From: Mycolicibacter engbaekii
Lineage (GTDB): Bacteria; Actinomycetota; Actinomycetes; Mycobacteriales; Mycobacteriaceae
Assembly: GCF_002101585.1 (NCBI RefSeq)
Contig: NZ_LQOT01000041.1
Span: 110,565 to 174,564, forward strand
DNA length: 64,000 nucleotides
Direction: 5' to 3'
The translations under genes and the position numbers were made by a program. This document shows positions 1 to 8,154 of the stretch, piece by piece. The stretch's first letter is position 1, and each line of letters begins with the position of its first letter. The notes under the pieces were generated by a model. That model had not been told where the DNA came from and searched no databases. It was given only the letters and a program-made list of their open reading frames with translations.

Positions 1-21
1 CTGCTGGGCATCGACCGCTGG

Positions 22-1356
22 GTGCGGAACTTCTTCTATCTGACCTACTTCGACTCGTTCGAAGGCGCCCATTCGCGCGTGTTCGTTCCCCGGCGCCGCG
101 ATCGCGTCGATTTCGACTCCATGGGCGATGTGTGCAACCACCTGCTGCGCGACCCCGAGACGCTGGACTTCATCGCGGGCAGGGGCCCCGGCGGGCGGGC
201 CTGCTTCGTGATGCTCGACGAGGAGACTCAAGCCCTGACACACCAGGCCGGACTCGGCGTCATGCATCCGTCGGCGGAACTGCGCCATCGCCTTGGTTCC
301 AAGATCATCATGACGCGGCTGGCCGATGAAGCGGGCGTGCCCAGTGTGCCCCATGCGATCGGCAGGGTCAGCTCCTATGACGACGTGGCGGCGCTGGCGA
401 AAAGCGCGGACTTGGGCGAGGACCTCGTGATCGAGGCGGCCTATGGCAACGCCGGCAGCGCCACATTCTTCGTGCGCGGCCGCGCCGACTGGGACCGCAG
501 CGCGGGCGGGTTGCGCGAACAGGAAGTCAAAGTGATGAAGCGCATCCGCAACGTCGAGATCTGCATCGAGGGCGCCGTGACCCGCCACGGCACCGTGATC
601 GGCCCGGCGATGACCAGCCTCGTCGGCTATCCGGAACTGACACCCAACCGGGGCAGCTGGTGCGGCAATGACATCTGGCGCGAGGCGCTGCCCGCCGCCC
701 AGAAGCACACCGCCCGCGAGATGGTGCACAAACTGGGCGGCGTTTTGAGCCGCGAAGGCTACCGCGGATCCTTCGAGGTGGACCTGCTGCACGATCTGGA
801 CGCCGACCAGCTCTACCTCGGCGAAGTCAATCCGCGGCTGTCCGGCGCGAGCCCGATGACGAACATGACCACCGAGGCCTACGCCGACATCCCGCTCTTC
901 TTGTTCCACCTGCTCGAATACATGGACGTGGACTACGAGGTCGACATCGACGAGCTCAACGCACGCTGGGAGCGCGGCTTCGGCGACGACGAGGTCTGGG
1001 GCCAGATGATCATCACCGAGACCGCACCCGAGGTCGAACTGTTCACCGCGACCCCGCGCACCGGGGTGTGGCGCCTCGACGACGAGGGCCGCGCCAGCTT
1101 CGCCCGCCAGGGCAATGACTGGGCCACGCTGCTCGACGAATCCGAGGCCTTCTATATGCGTGTCGCGGCTCCCGGCGACCTTCGCTGCCAGGGCGCTCAA
1201 CTGGGCGTGCTCGTCACCCGCGGTCACCTGCAGACCGCGGACTACCAGCTCACCGAACGCTGCCGACGCTGGGTCAACGGGATCAAGGCGCGATTCAGCT
1301 CGACTCCCCTGACCCCGGCCACGCCCATCGTCGCCCGGCTCGTCGCGCGGGCGTGA
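22..1356 (+). CDS. ATP-grasp domain protein (biotin carboxylase-like), possibly 5'-truncated by the window edge
   Basis: The protein looks like a carboxylate-amine/thiol ligase of the ATP-grasp fold. The central part has an ATP-grasp lysine-rich segment (KVMKRIRNVEICIEG, about residues 170-184), and the metal-binding strand LYLGEVNPRLSGAS lies near residues 270-283, as in biotin carboxylase and D-Ala-D-Ala ligase relatives. The substrate is unknown and no biotinyl domain is attached. The frame stays open to base 1 (codons before the GTG at 22 read LLGIDRW), so the true start is probably outside the window and the GTG is only the first usable in-window start. The last codons overlap the serine hydrolase gene (GTGA at 1353-1356), so the two are translationally coupled and probably act together. 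Family assignment is fairly sure; the reaction is not. Confidence 0.75.
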   Translation: MRNFFYLTYFDSFEGAHSRVFVPRRRDRVDFDSMGDVCNHLLRDPETLDFIAGRGPGGRACFVMLDEETQALTHQAGLGVMHPSAELRHRLGSKIIMTRLADEAGVPSVPHAIGRVSSYDDVAALAKSADLGEDLVIEAAYGNAGSATFFVRGRADWDRSAGGLREQEVKVMKRIRNVEICIEGAVTRHGTVIGPAMTSLVGYPELTPNRGSWCGNDIWREALPAAQKHTAREMVHKLGGVLSREGYRGSFEVDLLHDLDADQLYLGEVNPRLSGASPMTNMTTEAYADIPLFLFHLLEYMDVDYEVDIDELNARWERGFGDDEVWGQMIITETAPEVELFTATPRTGVWRLDDEGRASFARQGNDWATLLDESEAFYMRVAAPGDLRCQGAQLGVLVTRGHLQTADYQLTERCRRWVNGIKARFSSTPLTPATPIVARLVARA

Positions 1357-2534
1357 GCGCCGGCGCCGCGGGCCGCATCCCGGCCGGAATCTCCCTGGAC
1401 AACTGGTTGTCGGAGCCTTACTCGCGGTGGTCGTTTCAGCATGTCGAGGATTTCGTTGCGACCGCGCTCATTTCACGCGGCACGGGTCCCGTCGCGGTAC
1501 TGCCCGCCGCCGGCGCCGAGCTGTCCGCGACCCCGGTGACCGCCACCGACGGGTCGCGCACCACGGTCGGCGCGATCATGGCCGCCACCGCGACCGACGG
1601 GTGGGCGGTTGCCCACCGCGGCACGCTGGTGACCGAGGCCTACCTGGGCACCCTCGGGACGCACACCCGGCACTTGCTGTTCTCGGTCAGCAAATCGCTG
1701 GTGGCCGCCGTCGTGGGCGCGTTACACGAAGAGATCGACCTCGACGCCGTGGTCACCACCTATGTCCCCGCCCTGGCCGACTGCGGGTACGCCGGCGCGA
1801 CGGTGCGCCACCTGCTGGACATGCGTTCGGGAATCGCCTTCTCCGACAACTACCTTCACCCGACCGCCGAGATACATCTGCTCGACGAGGCCCTCGGGTG
1901 GGCACCCAGGAGCCGGGCGGGCGGTCCGGGCACACTGCGGGAGTTCCTGCTGACGCTGCGGCAGAAGTCGGCGCACGGCGGTCCGTTCGAATATCGGTCG
2001 TGTGAAACAGATGTGCTCGGCTGGGTGTGTGAGGCGATCGCCGGGCAGCGGATGCCCGAGCTGATGTCGGAGCTGCTGTGGGGCAGGCTGGGTGCGCAAC
2101 AGGACGCCACCATCGGGGTGGACGCCGCCGGCACCGGACTGTTCGACGGCGGCATCAGCGCGTGCCTTACCGATCTGATCCGGTTCGGGATGCTGTTTGT
2201 GCGCGAGGGTGTTGCGTTGACCGGTCACCAGGTGGTGCCGGCGGCGTGGATCGCCGACACACTCGCCGGCGGGCCGGATTCGCGCCAGGCGTTCGCGGCC
2301 AGCCCGGACGACACCGGAATGCCCGGCGGGATGTACCGCAATCAGGTGTGGTTTCCCCACCCCGGCAACAATGTGGTGCTCTGCCAGGGCATGTGCGGCC
2401 AGATGATCTACGTCGATCGCGCTGCGGAGATGATCGCCGCCAAGTTGTCCAGCCAGTCGTTCGCGGCGGACTCGCGCATGCTGTCGGACACGCTGCGGGC
2501 CTTCGCCGCGATCGCGCGCGAACTCGCGGCCTGA
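1353..2534 (+). CDS. Serine hydrolase of the beta-lactamase / class C (6-aminohexanoate-dimer hydrolase-like) family
   Basis: The 393-residue protein has a class C beta-lactamase/esterase layout. The SxxK nucleophile motif (FSVSKSLVAA) is near residues 110-118, followed by a DMRSGI motif typical of the EstB/NylB group and a Tyr-containing YRSCE motif about residue 213. A C-terminal glycine-rich segment around GMCGQMIYVD may replace KTG. No signal peptide is visible, so it is probably cytoplasmic, unlike true beta-lactamases. The GTG start lies inside the 3' end of the ATP-grasp gene (4-nt overlap). Pairing with an ATP-grasp ligase suggests joint handling of an amide or ester, which is inference. 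Not a recognised antibiotic-resistance enzyme. Confidence 0.8.
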   Translation: MSAGAAGRIPAGISLDNWLSEPYSRWSFQHVEDFVATALISRGTGPVAVLPAAGAELSATPVTATDGSRTTVGAIMAATATDGWAVAHRGTLVTEAYLGTLGTHTRHLLFSVSKSLVAAVVGALHEEIDLDAVVTTYVPALADCGYAGATVRHLLDMRSGIAFSDNYLHPTAEIHLLDEALGWAPRSRAGGPGTLREFLLTLRQKSAHGGPFEYRSCETDVLGWVCEAIAGQRMPELMSELLWGRLGAQQDATIGVDAAGTGLFDGGISACLTDLIRFGMLFVREGVALTGHQVVPAAWIADTLAGGPDSRQAFAASPDDTGMPGGMYRNQVWFPHPGNNVVLCQGMCGQMIYVDRAAEMIAAKLSSQSFAADSRMLSDTLRAFAAIARELAA

Positions 2535-2558
2535 CCGGATCCCCGCGGCTGTCGGCCC

Positions 2559-3194
2559 CTAGCCGCGGAACAGGGCCGGGTCGTCGAGTCGGCCCAACAG
2601 CGCGACCAGTTGGTCCACCAGTTGTTCGGGTGCCAGGATCACCTCACCGGCCAGCCACGCGCTGATCGTCTGGCCCACTCCGCCCACCATGAAATGCGCG
2701 GCCGCCTTGAGCCGGTCGTTGCCCGGCACCCGCAGGACGTTTTGGACGTGGCGTCCGGACAACATGGCGAACAGCGCGCTGGACTCGGCGCGCTTGCGCA
2801 CCAACAGCGCGTTGGCGAGCTTGGCGCTGAACAGCATCCTGCCGATGCGGGCGTCGCTGGCGATGACCGCGACCAGGTGGGCGATGCCCGCCCGCGTCTG
2901 CTCGGCCAGGGGCACCGCGGCCACCGCGGCCTGGGTGCTGGCAGCCAAGTCCCCCACCACCCAATCGAACACGGCGGCCACGAACTCGTCCTTGTCGGCG
3001 AAGCTCTCGTAGAAATACCGCGACGCCACCCCGGCCCGATGACAGATCCCGCGCACGGTCAACTCGGTCGACTCACGAGCCCCCAGCAGGTCGAGCCCGG
3101 CCTTGAGCAGGCGTTCCCGGCGCTCGGCCAGCCGGTCCGCGGCCTGCACTCCCCGGTAGGGGCGCTCGGGCACGGCGGAAACCACGTTCACCAT
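2559..3194 (-). CDS. TetR-family transcriptional regulator
   Basis: The 211-residue protein has an N-terminal TetR helix-turn-helix. After ERRERLLKAGLDLLG come the turn and recognition helix TVRGICHRAGVASRYFYESF (about residues 45-65), and the rest is a helical ligand-binding domain. It is transcribed divergently from the DUF2236 oxygenase gene with a 69-bp intergenic region that contains a perfect 12-bp palindrome, so it most likely represses itself and that oxygenase. Its inducer is unknown. M. tuberculosis has, as I recall, a similar divergent TetR/DUF2236 pair (Rv0275c-Rv0276). The Met at 3194 is preceded by the palindrome rather than by a strong ribosome-binding site. Confidence 0.88.
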   Translation of the reverse strand: MVNVVSAVPERPYRGVQAADRLAERRERLLKAGLDLLGARESTELTVRGICHRAGVASRYFYESFADKDEFVAAVFDWVVGDLAASTQAAVAAVPLAEQTRAGIAHLVAVIASDARIGRMLFSAKLANALLVRKRAESSALFAMLSGRHVQNVLRVPGNDRLKAAAHFMVGGVGQTISAWLAGEVILAPEQLVDQLVALLGRLDDPALFRG

Positions 3195-3201
3195 CTTGAC
3201 A

Positions 3202-3213
3202 CCGGGTACCCGG
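3202..3213. promoter_or_regulatory. Candidate TetR operator palindrome
   Basis: CCGGGTACCCGG is a perfect 12-bp palindrome placed 8 bp upstream of the TetR start and 50 bp before the divergent oxygenase gene. Position and symmetry fit an autoregulatory operator; binding is inferred only. Confidence 0.4.
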
Positions 3214-3263
3214 CTTGGGCAATATCAGGAAACTCACGTTCTCACAATTAGCGAGGTGCAGGG

Positions 3264-4178
3264 ATGACGATCAGCGAACCGATTCCGTTGGTGGAGCGTT
3301 CGGTGAACGATTCGCTGAGCACGCACCCCACTCCCCGACGGCGTTCGTGGCTGCCGAAGATCTCCTGCGAAGACAACGGGATGATGGGCGTGGCGTTGCT
3401 GGCCGGGCCGGCCAACGTCATCATGCAGCTCGCGAACCCCGCCGTGGGTTACGGCGTGATGGAGAGCCCGGTGGAGAGCGGCCGGGTGGACCGGCATCCC
3501 ATCAAACGGGCCCGGACCACGTTCACCTATCTGGTGGTCTCCACCCAGGGCACCGAGGTTCAAAAGGCCGCGTTCCGCGAGGCGGTCAACAGCGCCCATC
3601 GCCAGGTCCGTTCCACCAAGGACAGCCCGGTCAAATACAACGCGTTCGACCGCGATCTGCAACTGTGGGTGGGCGCGTGCCTGTACAAGGGCAACGTCGA
3701 CGTGCACCGCATCTTCCTCGGCGAGATGGACGACGAGCACGCCGACCGGCATTACCACAACGAGGGCAAGGCCATGGCCACCATGCTGCAGGTGCCCGAG
3801 GACATGTGGCCCGCCGACCGAGCCGCCTTCGACCGGTACTGGCAAGAGCAACTGGACAAGCTGCACATCGATGACGCCGTCCGCGCATACCTGATGCCGC
3901 TCGTGCAGGGCCGGCTGCGGGGTCTGACCCTGCCCGGCCCCTTGCACAACGTCAACGAACGGATCGCCACGCTGATCACCACCGGCTTCCTGCCGCAGCG
4001 CTTCCGCGACGAGATGCAGTTGCCGTGGGACGCCGACAAGCAGCGTCGGTTCGACCGGTTGATGGGCGGGCTTCGCTCGGTCAACACTGTGCTGCCGCAG
4101 TTCCTGCGGGGGTTCCCGTTCAACCTGATCCTGTGGGACCTTGACCGGCGCATCCGCGCCGGGCGCCCGCTGGTGTGA
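3264..4178 (+). CDS. DUF2236 / MpaB-family (latex-clearing-protein-like) oxygenase
   Basis: The 304-residue protein belongs to the oxygenase MpaB / DUF2236 family, which includes heme b latex-clearing protein. Typical blocks are present: GPANVIMQLANPAVGYGVMES near residues 47-67, DLQLWVGACLYKGNVDVHRIFLG about residues 129-151, and a helical C-terminus ending in RRIRAGRPLV. Many mycobacterial paralogues exist and their substrates are largely unknown; a heme-dependent redox role is a family inference. The ATG has a good ribosome-binding site (GAGGTG, 5-nt spacing). It is divergent from the TetR gene and likely under its control. Confidence 0.85.
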   Translation: MTISEPIPLVERSVNDSLSTHPTPRRRSWLPKISCEDNGMMGVALLAGPANVIMQLANPAVGYGVMESPVESGRVDRHPIKRARTTFTYLVVSTQGTEVQKAAFREAVNSAHRQVRSTKDSPVKYNAFDRDLQLWVGACLYKGNVDVHRIFLGEMDDEHADRHYHNEGKAMATMLQVPEDMWPADRAAFDRYWQEQLDKLHIDDAVRAYLMPLVQGRLRGLTLPGPLHNVNERIATLITTGFLPQRFRDEMQLPWDADKQRRFDRLMGGLRSVNTVLPQFLRGFPFNLILWDLDRRIRAGRPLV

Positions 4179-4358
4179 CCCAGGGGTAGTTCCGGGGGCT
4201 CTAGGGCGGCCCGGCCCGGTGCCGAAACAGGGATTTCCCTTGCACCGATGGCACAGCGGGAGCGCCGTCAGCATCCCCGCGCGCCAAGGTGAATTGACGG
4301 CTCCGGGCCCGTCGGTAGGCTCTGACCTCGACACATGCCGACGGAAGGGGGACCGGCC

Positions 4359-4670
4359 ATGCACGTCAATCCCGAGGTGTTACGCACCGGAGCCAGCGTG
4401 TCCGACGACGCCGGCTGCCACGCTCATGCCGGCGCCCAGCGCCTCGACGTGGCCGGCGTGAGTGCCTCGATGTTCGGCGACTTCGATGACGCCCACGGTT
4501 TCCACACCGCCCTGGGCAGCGCGAAAGACCGGCATCGGGACGCTTTGCACACGCATCACCAGGACCTCACCGGCATCGCCGAGAAGGTCCGCACCGCCGC
4601 CGACTGTTTCACCCGGATGGACAACCACAGCGCCGCCCAATTGCGAGACGTCGCCGGCCCACCGCAGTGA
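4359..4670 (+). CDS. DUF2563-family small helical protein (ESX/WXG100-like secretion partner)
   Basis: From the ATG at 4359 (preceded by AAGGGGGA) the product is 103 residues, mostly helical, with the pattern MHVNPEVLRTGA then CHAHAGAQRL and MFGDF typical of mycobacterial DUF2563 proteins. These small proteins resemble WXG100/EspC-type type VII secretion partners. An upstream in-frame ATG at 4335 would add eight residues but lacks a ribosome-binding site. Its stop overlaps the start of the next, larger gene (GTGA at 4667), so the pair is coupled, as expected for co-folded or co-secreted partners. A secretion role is inferred from family and context, not shown by a visible YxxxD/E signal. Confidence 0.72.
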   Translation: MHVNPEVLRTGASVSDDAGCHAHAGAQRLDVAGVSASMFGDFDDAHGFHTALGSAKDRHRDALHTHHQDLTGIAEKVRTAADCFTRMDNHSAAQLRDVAGPPQ

Positions 4671-6088
4671 GCCGCCCCCACCTGCAATACCTGTCCGTCG
4701 ACGACCTCGTCGCACAGGCCGGCGGCGACCCGTGGTCGGTCGATGAGAGCCTGCAGGCCGGCAGCCCCGCCCAGATCAACTTCCTGGCCCAGGCCTTTCA
4801 CGATGCAGCCGGTTCGGCGACCGCCGCCGAGGGAGCCTTCCGCACCGCCGGCGAGCACTTCGCGCAGTACAACCGGGAAAACGGCGAGCAGCCGATCAAC
4901 AACGCCGCCGAGGTGGCCCGGGTCAAAGACCAGCTGCACGCCACCAATGAGCGGCTCGGCCGGATCGCCGCCGACCTGGCGGGTATTGCCGCGGCCCTGG
5001 CACAAGCCCGCGCCGCCTCGCAGGCCAACGTCACCGCCCTCAACGCCAACCTGATGGTCCTCGACGCTCGCATCGGCGGCTATCTGAACCAGGGCCGCAA
5101 CCACGATGCCGAGATCGAGCAGGCTCGTCAGTTGGCACTGGCCGACACCGAGACCGCGCTGCACAACGCCACCACCATTCGCAGCGGCTATTCGCAGCAG
5201 CTGCGCAAGGCGCTGGCCGCCCTGCAGGGCACCGACGGCTACGACGCCGGCGAGGCCGTGCGCAGGTACGGCGCTGAGCAGGAACCGGCAGCCGGCACCG
5301 ACGAGGGGCAGCGGGACGGCACCCCGGCCAACGGCCGCGCCGCCCGGGACCAACCGACTCCGGCCGCAGGCGCTGCCCCGGCGGGCGCTGACGGCGGCGC
5401 CGGCGGCAACGGCGACATCGCCGGGGGCAACGCTTCCCGGGCGCCGGAGGGTGGCGCAGGGCAGGGGGCCGACGGTGGCTCGGGGGCCGAACCGCCCTGG
5501 CTGGCGCCCGGCACGCCCGTGATGACCCGACCGCTGGGACCGCCGCCCGCCCCGAGCAAACCCACGGCGATCGACGGGAAATGGGGCAACGTCGGCGACG
5601 GCCTTTCCGCGGCGGGCAGCCGGGCCAACGCGCCCTGGGTCCGCCCGGATCTGCCGGCCTTCGCTCCGGGCGGGTCACCGACGCCGGCCGTTCCCGGCGG
5701 GATTCCGGTGTCGCAAGCCATGGACAGTGTCGGGAAGTTCGGCAAGCACCTGGGTGTCGCGGGCAACGTGTTCACCGGCGTGAACGGAGTCATGGAAATC
5801 CAGCACGACGTCGACAACGGCGTCCCCTTGAGCACCGCCCTGGTCGATGTCGTTCCCAAAACCGCGGGGGATATCGCCGGAGGCCTGGTGGGCGCGGGCC
5901 TGGGTGCGCAGACCGGGGCTGAGATCGGCGCCGTGGTCGGCACCTTCTTCGGCCCGGGTCCGGGCACCGCCATCGGTGCGGTCCTCGGCGCCGGCACGGG
6001 GGCGGTGGTCGGCGGTTTCGTCGGCAGCGAGTTCGGCAAGGGTGTCGGCGAAGGCATTTCGGATGTGTGGCGCGGCCTGTTCGGCTGA
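4667..6088 (+). CDS. Large ESX/EspA-like protein with helical N-terminus, Pro/Ala/Gly linker and glycine-zipper C-terminus
   Basis: The 473-residue product has three parts. Residues 1-180 are helical and Ala/Gln-rich, resembling the WXG100/EspA-like N-terminal module of mycobacterial proteins annotated as putative alpha/beta hydrolases; SVDDLVAQAGGDPWSV is the recognisable start. Residues 200-300 are a low-complexity Gly/Ala/Pro linker. Residues about 400-473 are a dense glycine zipper (GxxxG repeats such as GAGLGAQTGAEIGAVVG) of the kind seen in membrane-inserting or pore-forming domains. No hydrolase catalytic triad is visible, so that annotation would be misleading. It starts at a GTG overlapping the DUF2563 stop. 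I infer a type VII-secreted effector or membrane-active protein with the DUF2563 protein as partner; no target is known. Confidence 0.62.
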   Translation: MSRPHLQYLSVDDLVAQAGGDPWSVDESLQAGSPAQINFLAQAFHDAAGSATAAEGAFRTAGEHFAQYNRENGEQPINNAAEVARVKDQLHATNERLGRIAADLAGIAAALAQARAASQANVTALNANLMVLDARIGGYLNQGRNHDAEIEQARQLALADTETALHNATTIRSGYSQQLRKALAALQGTDGYDAGEAVRRYGAEQEPAAGTDEGQRDGTPANGRAARDQPTPAAGAAPAGADGGAGGNGDIAGGNASRAPEGGAGQGADGGSGAEPPWLAPGTPVMTRPLGPPPAPSKPTAIDGKWGNVGDGLSAAGSRANAPWVRPDLPAFAPGGSPTPAVPGGIPVSQAMDSVGKFGKHLGVAGNVFTGVNGVMEIQHDVDNGVPLSTALVDVVPKTAGDIAGGLVGAGLGAQTGAEIGAVVGTFFGPGPGTAIGAVLGAGTGAVVGGFVGSEFGKGVGEGISDVWRGLFG

Positions 6089-6390
6089 CCACAGCACACA
6101 AAGGGAGATCGATCACCATCGCTGACGCAAACGGCATTATCGGGGTCGCCTTGGTGGTGATGCTGGTGTTCGCCATCCCCGTGGACCCGCGCAAGGGCAC
6201 CACGGCGAAGTGGCTGTATTGGCTCATCGGACCGCTGATGTGTACGGCGTTATTCGCCGTTGCGATCTACGGCTCGGTACACGACCCCGCGACAACCGAC
6301 CTGATCGGCGCGGTCGCCGGCGCAGCGCTCATCTCCTACCTCAGCTTCGGCGGCGTGTATCTGCGCAAGCTGTGGCGGCCCGGGCGGTAA
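6067..6390 (+). CDS. Small three-helix membrane protein, candidate partner/immunity protein of the upstream glycine-zipper protein
   Basis: The 107-residue product has about three transmembrane helices (IIGVALVVMLVFAIPV; WLYWLIGPLMCTALFAVAIYG; LIGAVAGAALISYLSFGGVYL) and a basic C-terminal tail. No family was recognised. The GTG at 6067 overlaps the end of the upstream gene by 22 nt, but a stronger ribosome-binding site (AAGGGAGA at 6101-6108) precedes in-frame ATC codons at 6112 and 6118, so translation may really begin at a rare non-AUG codon just after the upstream stop. Tight coupling to a membrane-active candidate makes an immunity or chaperone role possible; this is speculative. Confidence 0.6.
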   Translation: MARPVRLTTAHKGRSITIADANGIIGVALVVMLVFAIPVDPRKGTTAKWLYWLIGPLMCTALFAVAIYGSVHDPATTDLIGAVAGAALISYLSFGGVYLRKLWRPGR

Positions 6391-6399
6391 GGACTGGAC

Positions 6400-6906
6400 A
6401 TGGACAATTCGGATCTGCAATCCGGCACCGGACCGATCCGGCTGGGCAGCCGCGACGCCGACGCCCCGACGATCACCCTCCCCCGGCCGCCGGGCTGGGA
6501 GTTCCTGCCGGGCGACGACTCGACCGCGGTGCGCGGGGTGCTCTACAACCGGCAGCTGCGACAGCACGGCTTCACCCCCAACGCGGTGGTGACGCTGGAA
6601 GAAGTCACCGGCCAGGTGGGCCTGCCCTCGCAGGCCCTGGCCAAAGAACGCGCCGCGGTGACCGCCGTCGTCGGCGAGCTCGACACCGACATGCCCGGAG
6701 CGGTGTCGGGCTTTCCCAGCAGAACGATCACCTACAACCTGCAGGGCCGCCCCGCGACCAGTGTGATCATCGCCGTGCAGAACGCCCGCGACCGGATCTG
6801 GGCCATCACCGTGACCATCCAGACCACCGAGGCCGACAACCCGCACTACCTCACCGCCTGGCAGACCGTGCTGGATTCGCTGGAAGTCCACCTGCCCACC
6901 CGGTGA
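6400..6906 (+). CDS. LpqN/LpqT-family protein without lipobox
   Basis: The 168-residue protein shows the LpqN/LpqT (PF10738-type) pattern: LPRPPGWEFLPGD, then GVLYN, a central PNAVVTLEEVTG strand, a PSRTITYNLQGRPATSV strand and the closing HYLTAWQTVLDSLEV helix. Family members in M. tuberculosis (LpqN, LpqT, Mtc28) are mostly exported. This one lacks both signal peptide and lipobox cysteine, so it may stay cytoplasmic or leave with its neighbours by type VII secretion. It starts at ATG 6400 after TAAGGACTGG, only 9 nt behind the membrane protein gene, placing it as the fourth gene of the cassette. Confidence 0.72.
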   Translation: MDNSDLQSGTGPIRLGSRDADAPTITLPRPPGWEFLPGDDSTAVRGVLYNRQLRQHGFTPNAVVTLEEVTGQVGLPSQALAKERAAVTAVVGELDTDMPGAVSGFPSRTITYNLQGRPATSVIIAVQNARDRIWAITVTIQTTEADNPHYLTAWQTVLDSLEVHLPTR

Positions 6907-6927
6907 CGGCCCTGCGAGAATGCACCC

Positions 6928-7533
6928 ATGGTGGAGCAGAGCCTCTGGATGCAGAAAGTCGCCGCCGACCCCGGACATTCTCAGTGGTACATCGAACGCT
7001 TCCGCGCGATGGCCCGGGCCGGTAAGGACCTGGCCGGCGAAGCACGCCTCATCGACGCCATGGCCAGGCGCGGCGCCCGTATCCTCGACGCCGGTTGCGG
7101 ACCGGGCCGGGTCGCCGGCGTACTGGCCCGGGCCGGTCACCAGGTGGTCGGCGTCGACGTCGACCCGCAGCTGATCGAGGCTGCCGAGCAGGACTACCCG
7201 GGCCCGCGCTACCTGGTGGGCGACCTGGCCGAACTCGACCTGCCCGCCCGCGGCATCCAAGAACCGTTCGACATCATCGTGGCCGCGGGCAACGTCATGG
7301 CATTCGTCGCGCCGAGTACGCGAGTGGAGGTTCTGCGCCGGCTGCGGGCGCACTGCGCCGCCGACGGCCGGACCGTGATCGGCTTCGGCGCCGAGCGCGA
7401 CTACGGCTTCGACCAGTTCCTGCGCGACGCCGCGACCGCCGGCTTCGCGACCGATCTGTTGCTGGCCACCTGGGACCTGCGGCCCTTCACCGAGGACGCC
7501 GACTTCCTGGTGGCGGTGCTGCGCCCGGCCTAA
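6928..7533 (+). CDS. Class I SAM-dependent methyltransferase
   Basis: The 201-residue Rossmann methyltransferase has motif I ILDAGCGPGRVAGVLA (residues about 52-67) and the acidic end of strand 2 VVGVDVDP, followed by a motif-IV-like FDIIVAAGNVM. The substrate is unknown. It begins at ATG 6928, 21 bp after the LpqN-family gene, without a clear ribosome-binding site. A GAGAAT six bases upstream could serve as a -10 for leaderless transcription. Its last 4 bases overlap the convergent mrpG gene. Confidence 0.82.
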   Translation: MVEQSLWMQKVAADPGHSQWYIERFRAMARAGKDLAGEARLIDAMARRGARILDAGCGPGRVAGVLARAGHQVVGVDVDPQLIEAAEQDYPGPRYLVGDLAELDLPARGIQEPFDIIVAAGNVMAFVAPSTRVEVLRRLRAHCAADGRTVIGFGAERDYGFDQFLRDAATAGFATDLLLATWDLRPFTEDADFLVAVLRPA

Positions 7534-7877
7534 AGCAGCATCTGGTCCTCTTCGTTGAGCTCGCCCAGCTCGTCGATGATCAGCATCTTGTCCATGTCCT
7601 GCTCCTGGTAGGCCAGGCGGCCCACCCGGTGCGCAACCACCGGCGCGGTGATCAGGGTGAACAGGATGCTCACGGTCACCATCCCGGCGTCGTGGCTGCC
7701 CCGCAGCCGGATCAAGGCGCCCAACAGCACCAGCAACAGGCCCAGCACCTGCGGTTTGGTTGCCGAGTGCATGCGGGCCAGGGTGTCCGGGAAGCGCACC
7801 ACTCCGACCGCCGCGGTCAGGGCCAGCACCGAGCCGGCGAGCACCAGCACACCGGCGAGCACGTCGAGGGCAATCAT
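7530..7877 (-). CDS. mrpG: Na+/H+ antiporter subunit MrpG (MnhG/PhaG)
   Basis: The 115-residue product has three hydrophobic helices and the MnhG pattern ALTAAVGVVRFPDTLARMHSATKPQVLG. It is the last gene of the Mrp cluster, 10 bp behind mrpF, and its stop overlaps the convergent methyltransferase gene. Mrp antiporters are hetero-oligomeric membrane complexes exchanging cytoplasmic Na+ (or other monovalent cations) for protons; G is a small accessory subunit. The acidic C-terminal tail (MDKMLIIDELGELNEEDQM) is typical of actinobacterial versions. Confidence 0.9.
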   Translation of the reverse strand: MIALDVLAGVLVLAGSVLALTAAVGVVRFPDTLARMHSATKPQVLGLLLVLLGALIRLRGSHDAGMVTVSILFTLITAPVVAHRVGRLAYQEQDMDKMLIIDELGELNEEDQMLL

Positions 7878-7887
7878 GGCTGTCTCC

Positions 7888-8154
7888 TCACTTCGGGCCG
7901 TCGTCGGGCACCCGGAAACGGGCCACGCTCACCGAGCCGATGAAGCCGACGAGCGCCAGGGCCGCCAGGCTGTAGGTCACGGTGGTGTCCCGGCTGACCG
8001 CGGCCCAGATGCCGATACCGCACATCGTCATCGCCGCCAACGTGTCCAGCGCCACCAGCCGGTCCAGGGTGGTGGGACCGAGCAGCAGTCGGCACATGGT
8101 GATGACCGCGGCAATACCCAACAGCACACCTGCCGTACCCCAGATGACATTCAT
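7888..8154 (-). CDS. mrpF: Na+/H+ antiporter subunit MrpF
   Basis: The 88-residue product starts at the ATG ending at 8154, which overlaps the mrpE stop by 4 nt. It has three transmembrane helices and the signature CRLLLGPTTLDRLVALDTLA of MnhF/PhaF. A much longer reading frame continues upstream, but that part is antisense shadow of mrpE; the overlap and the family length of about 90 residues fix this start. Confidence 0.9.
   Translation of the reverse strand: MNVIWGTAGVLLGIAAVITMCRLLLGPTTLDRLVALDTLAAMTMCGIGIWAAVSRDTTVTYSLAALALVGFIGSVSVARFRVPDDGPK

Noticed and set aside
4667..6088. Alpha/beta hydrolase annotation
   Set aside because: No GxSxG elbow or catalytic triad is visible; the protein is helical, low-complexity and glycine-zipper in type.
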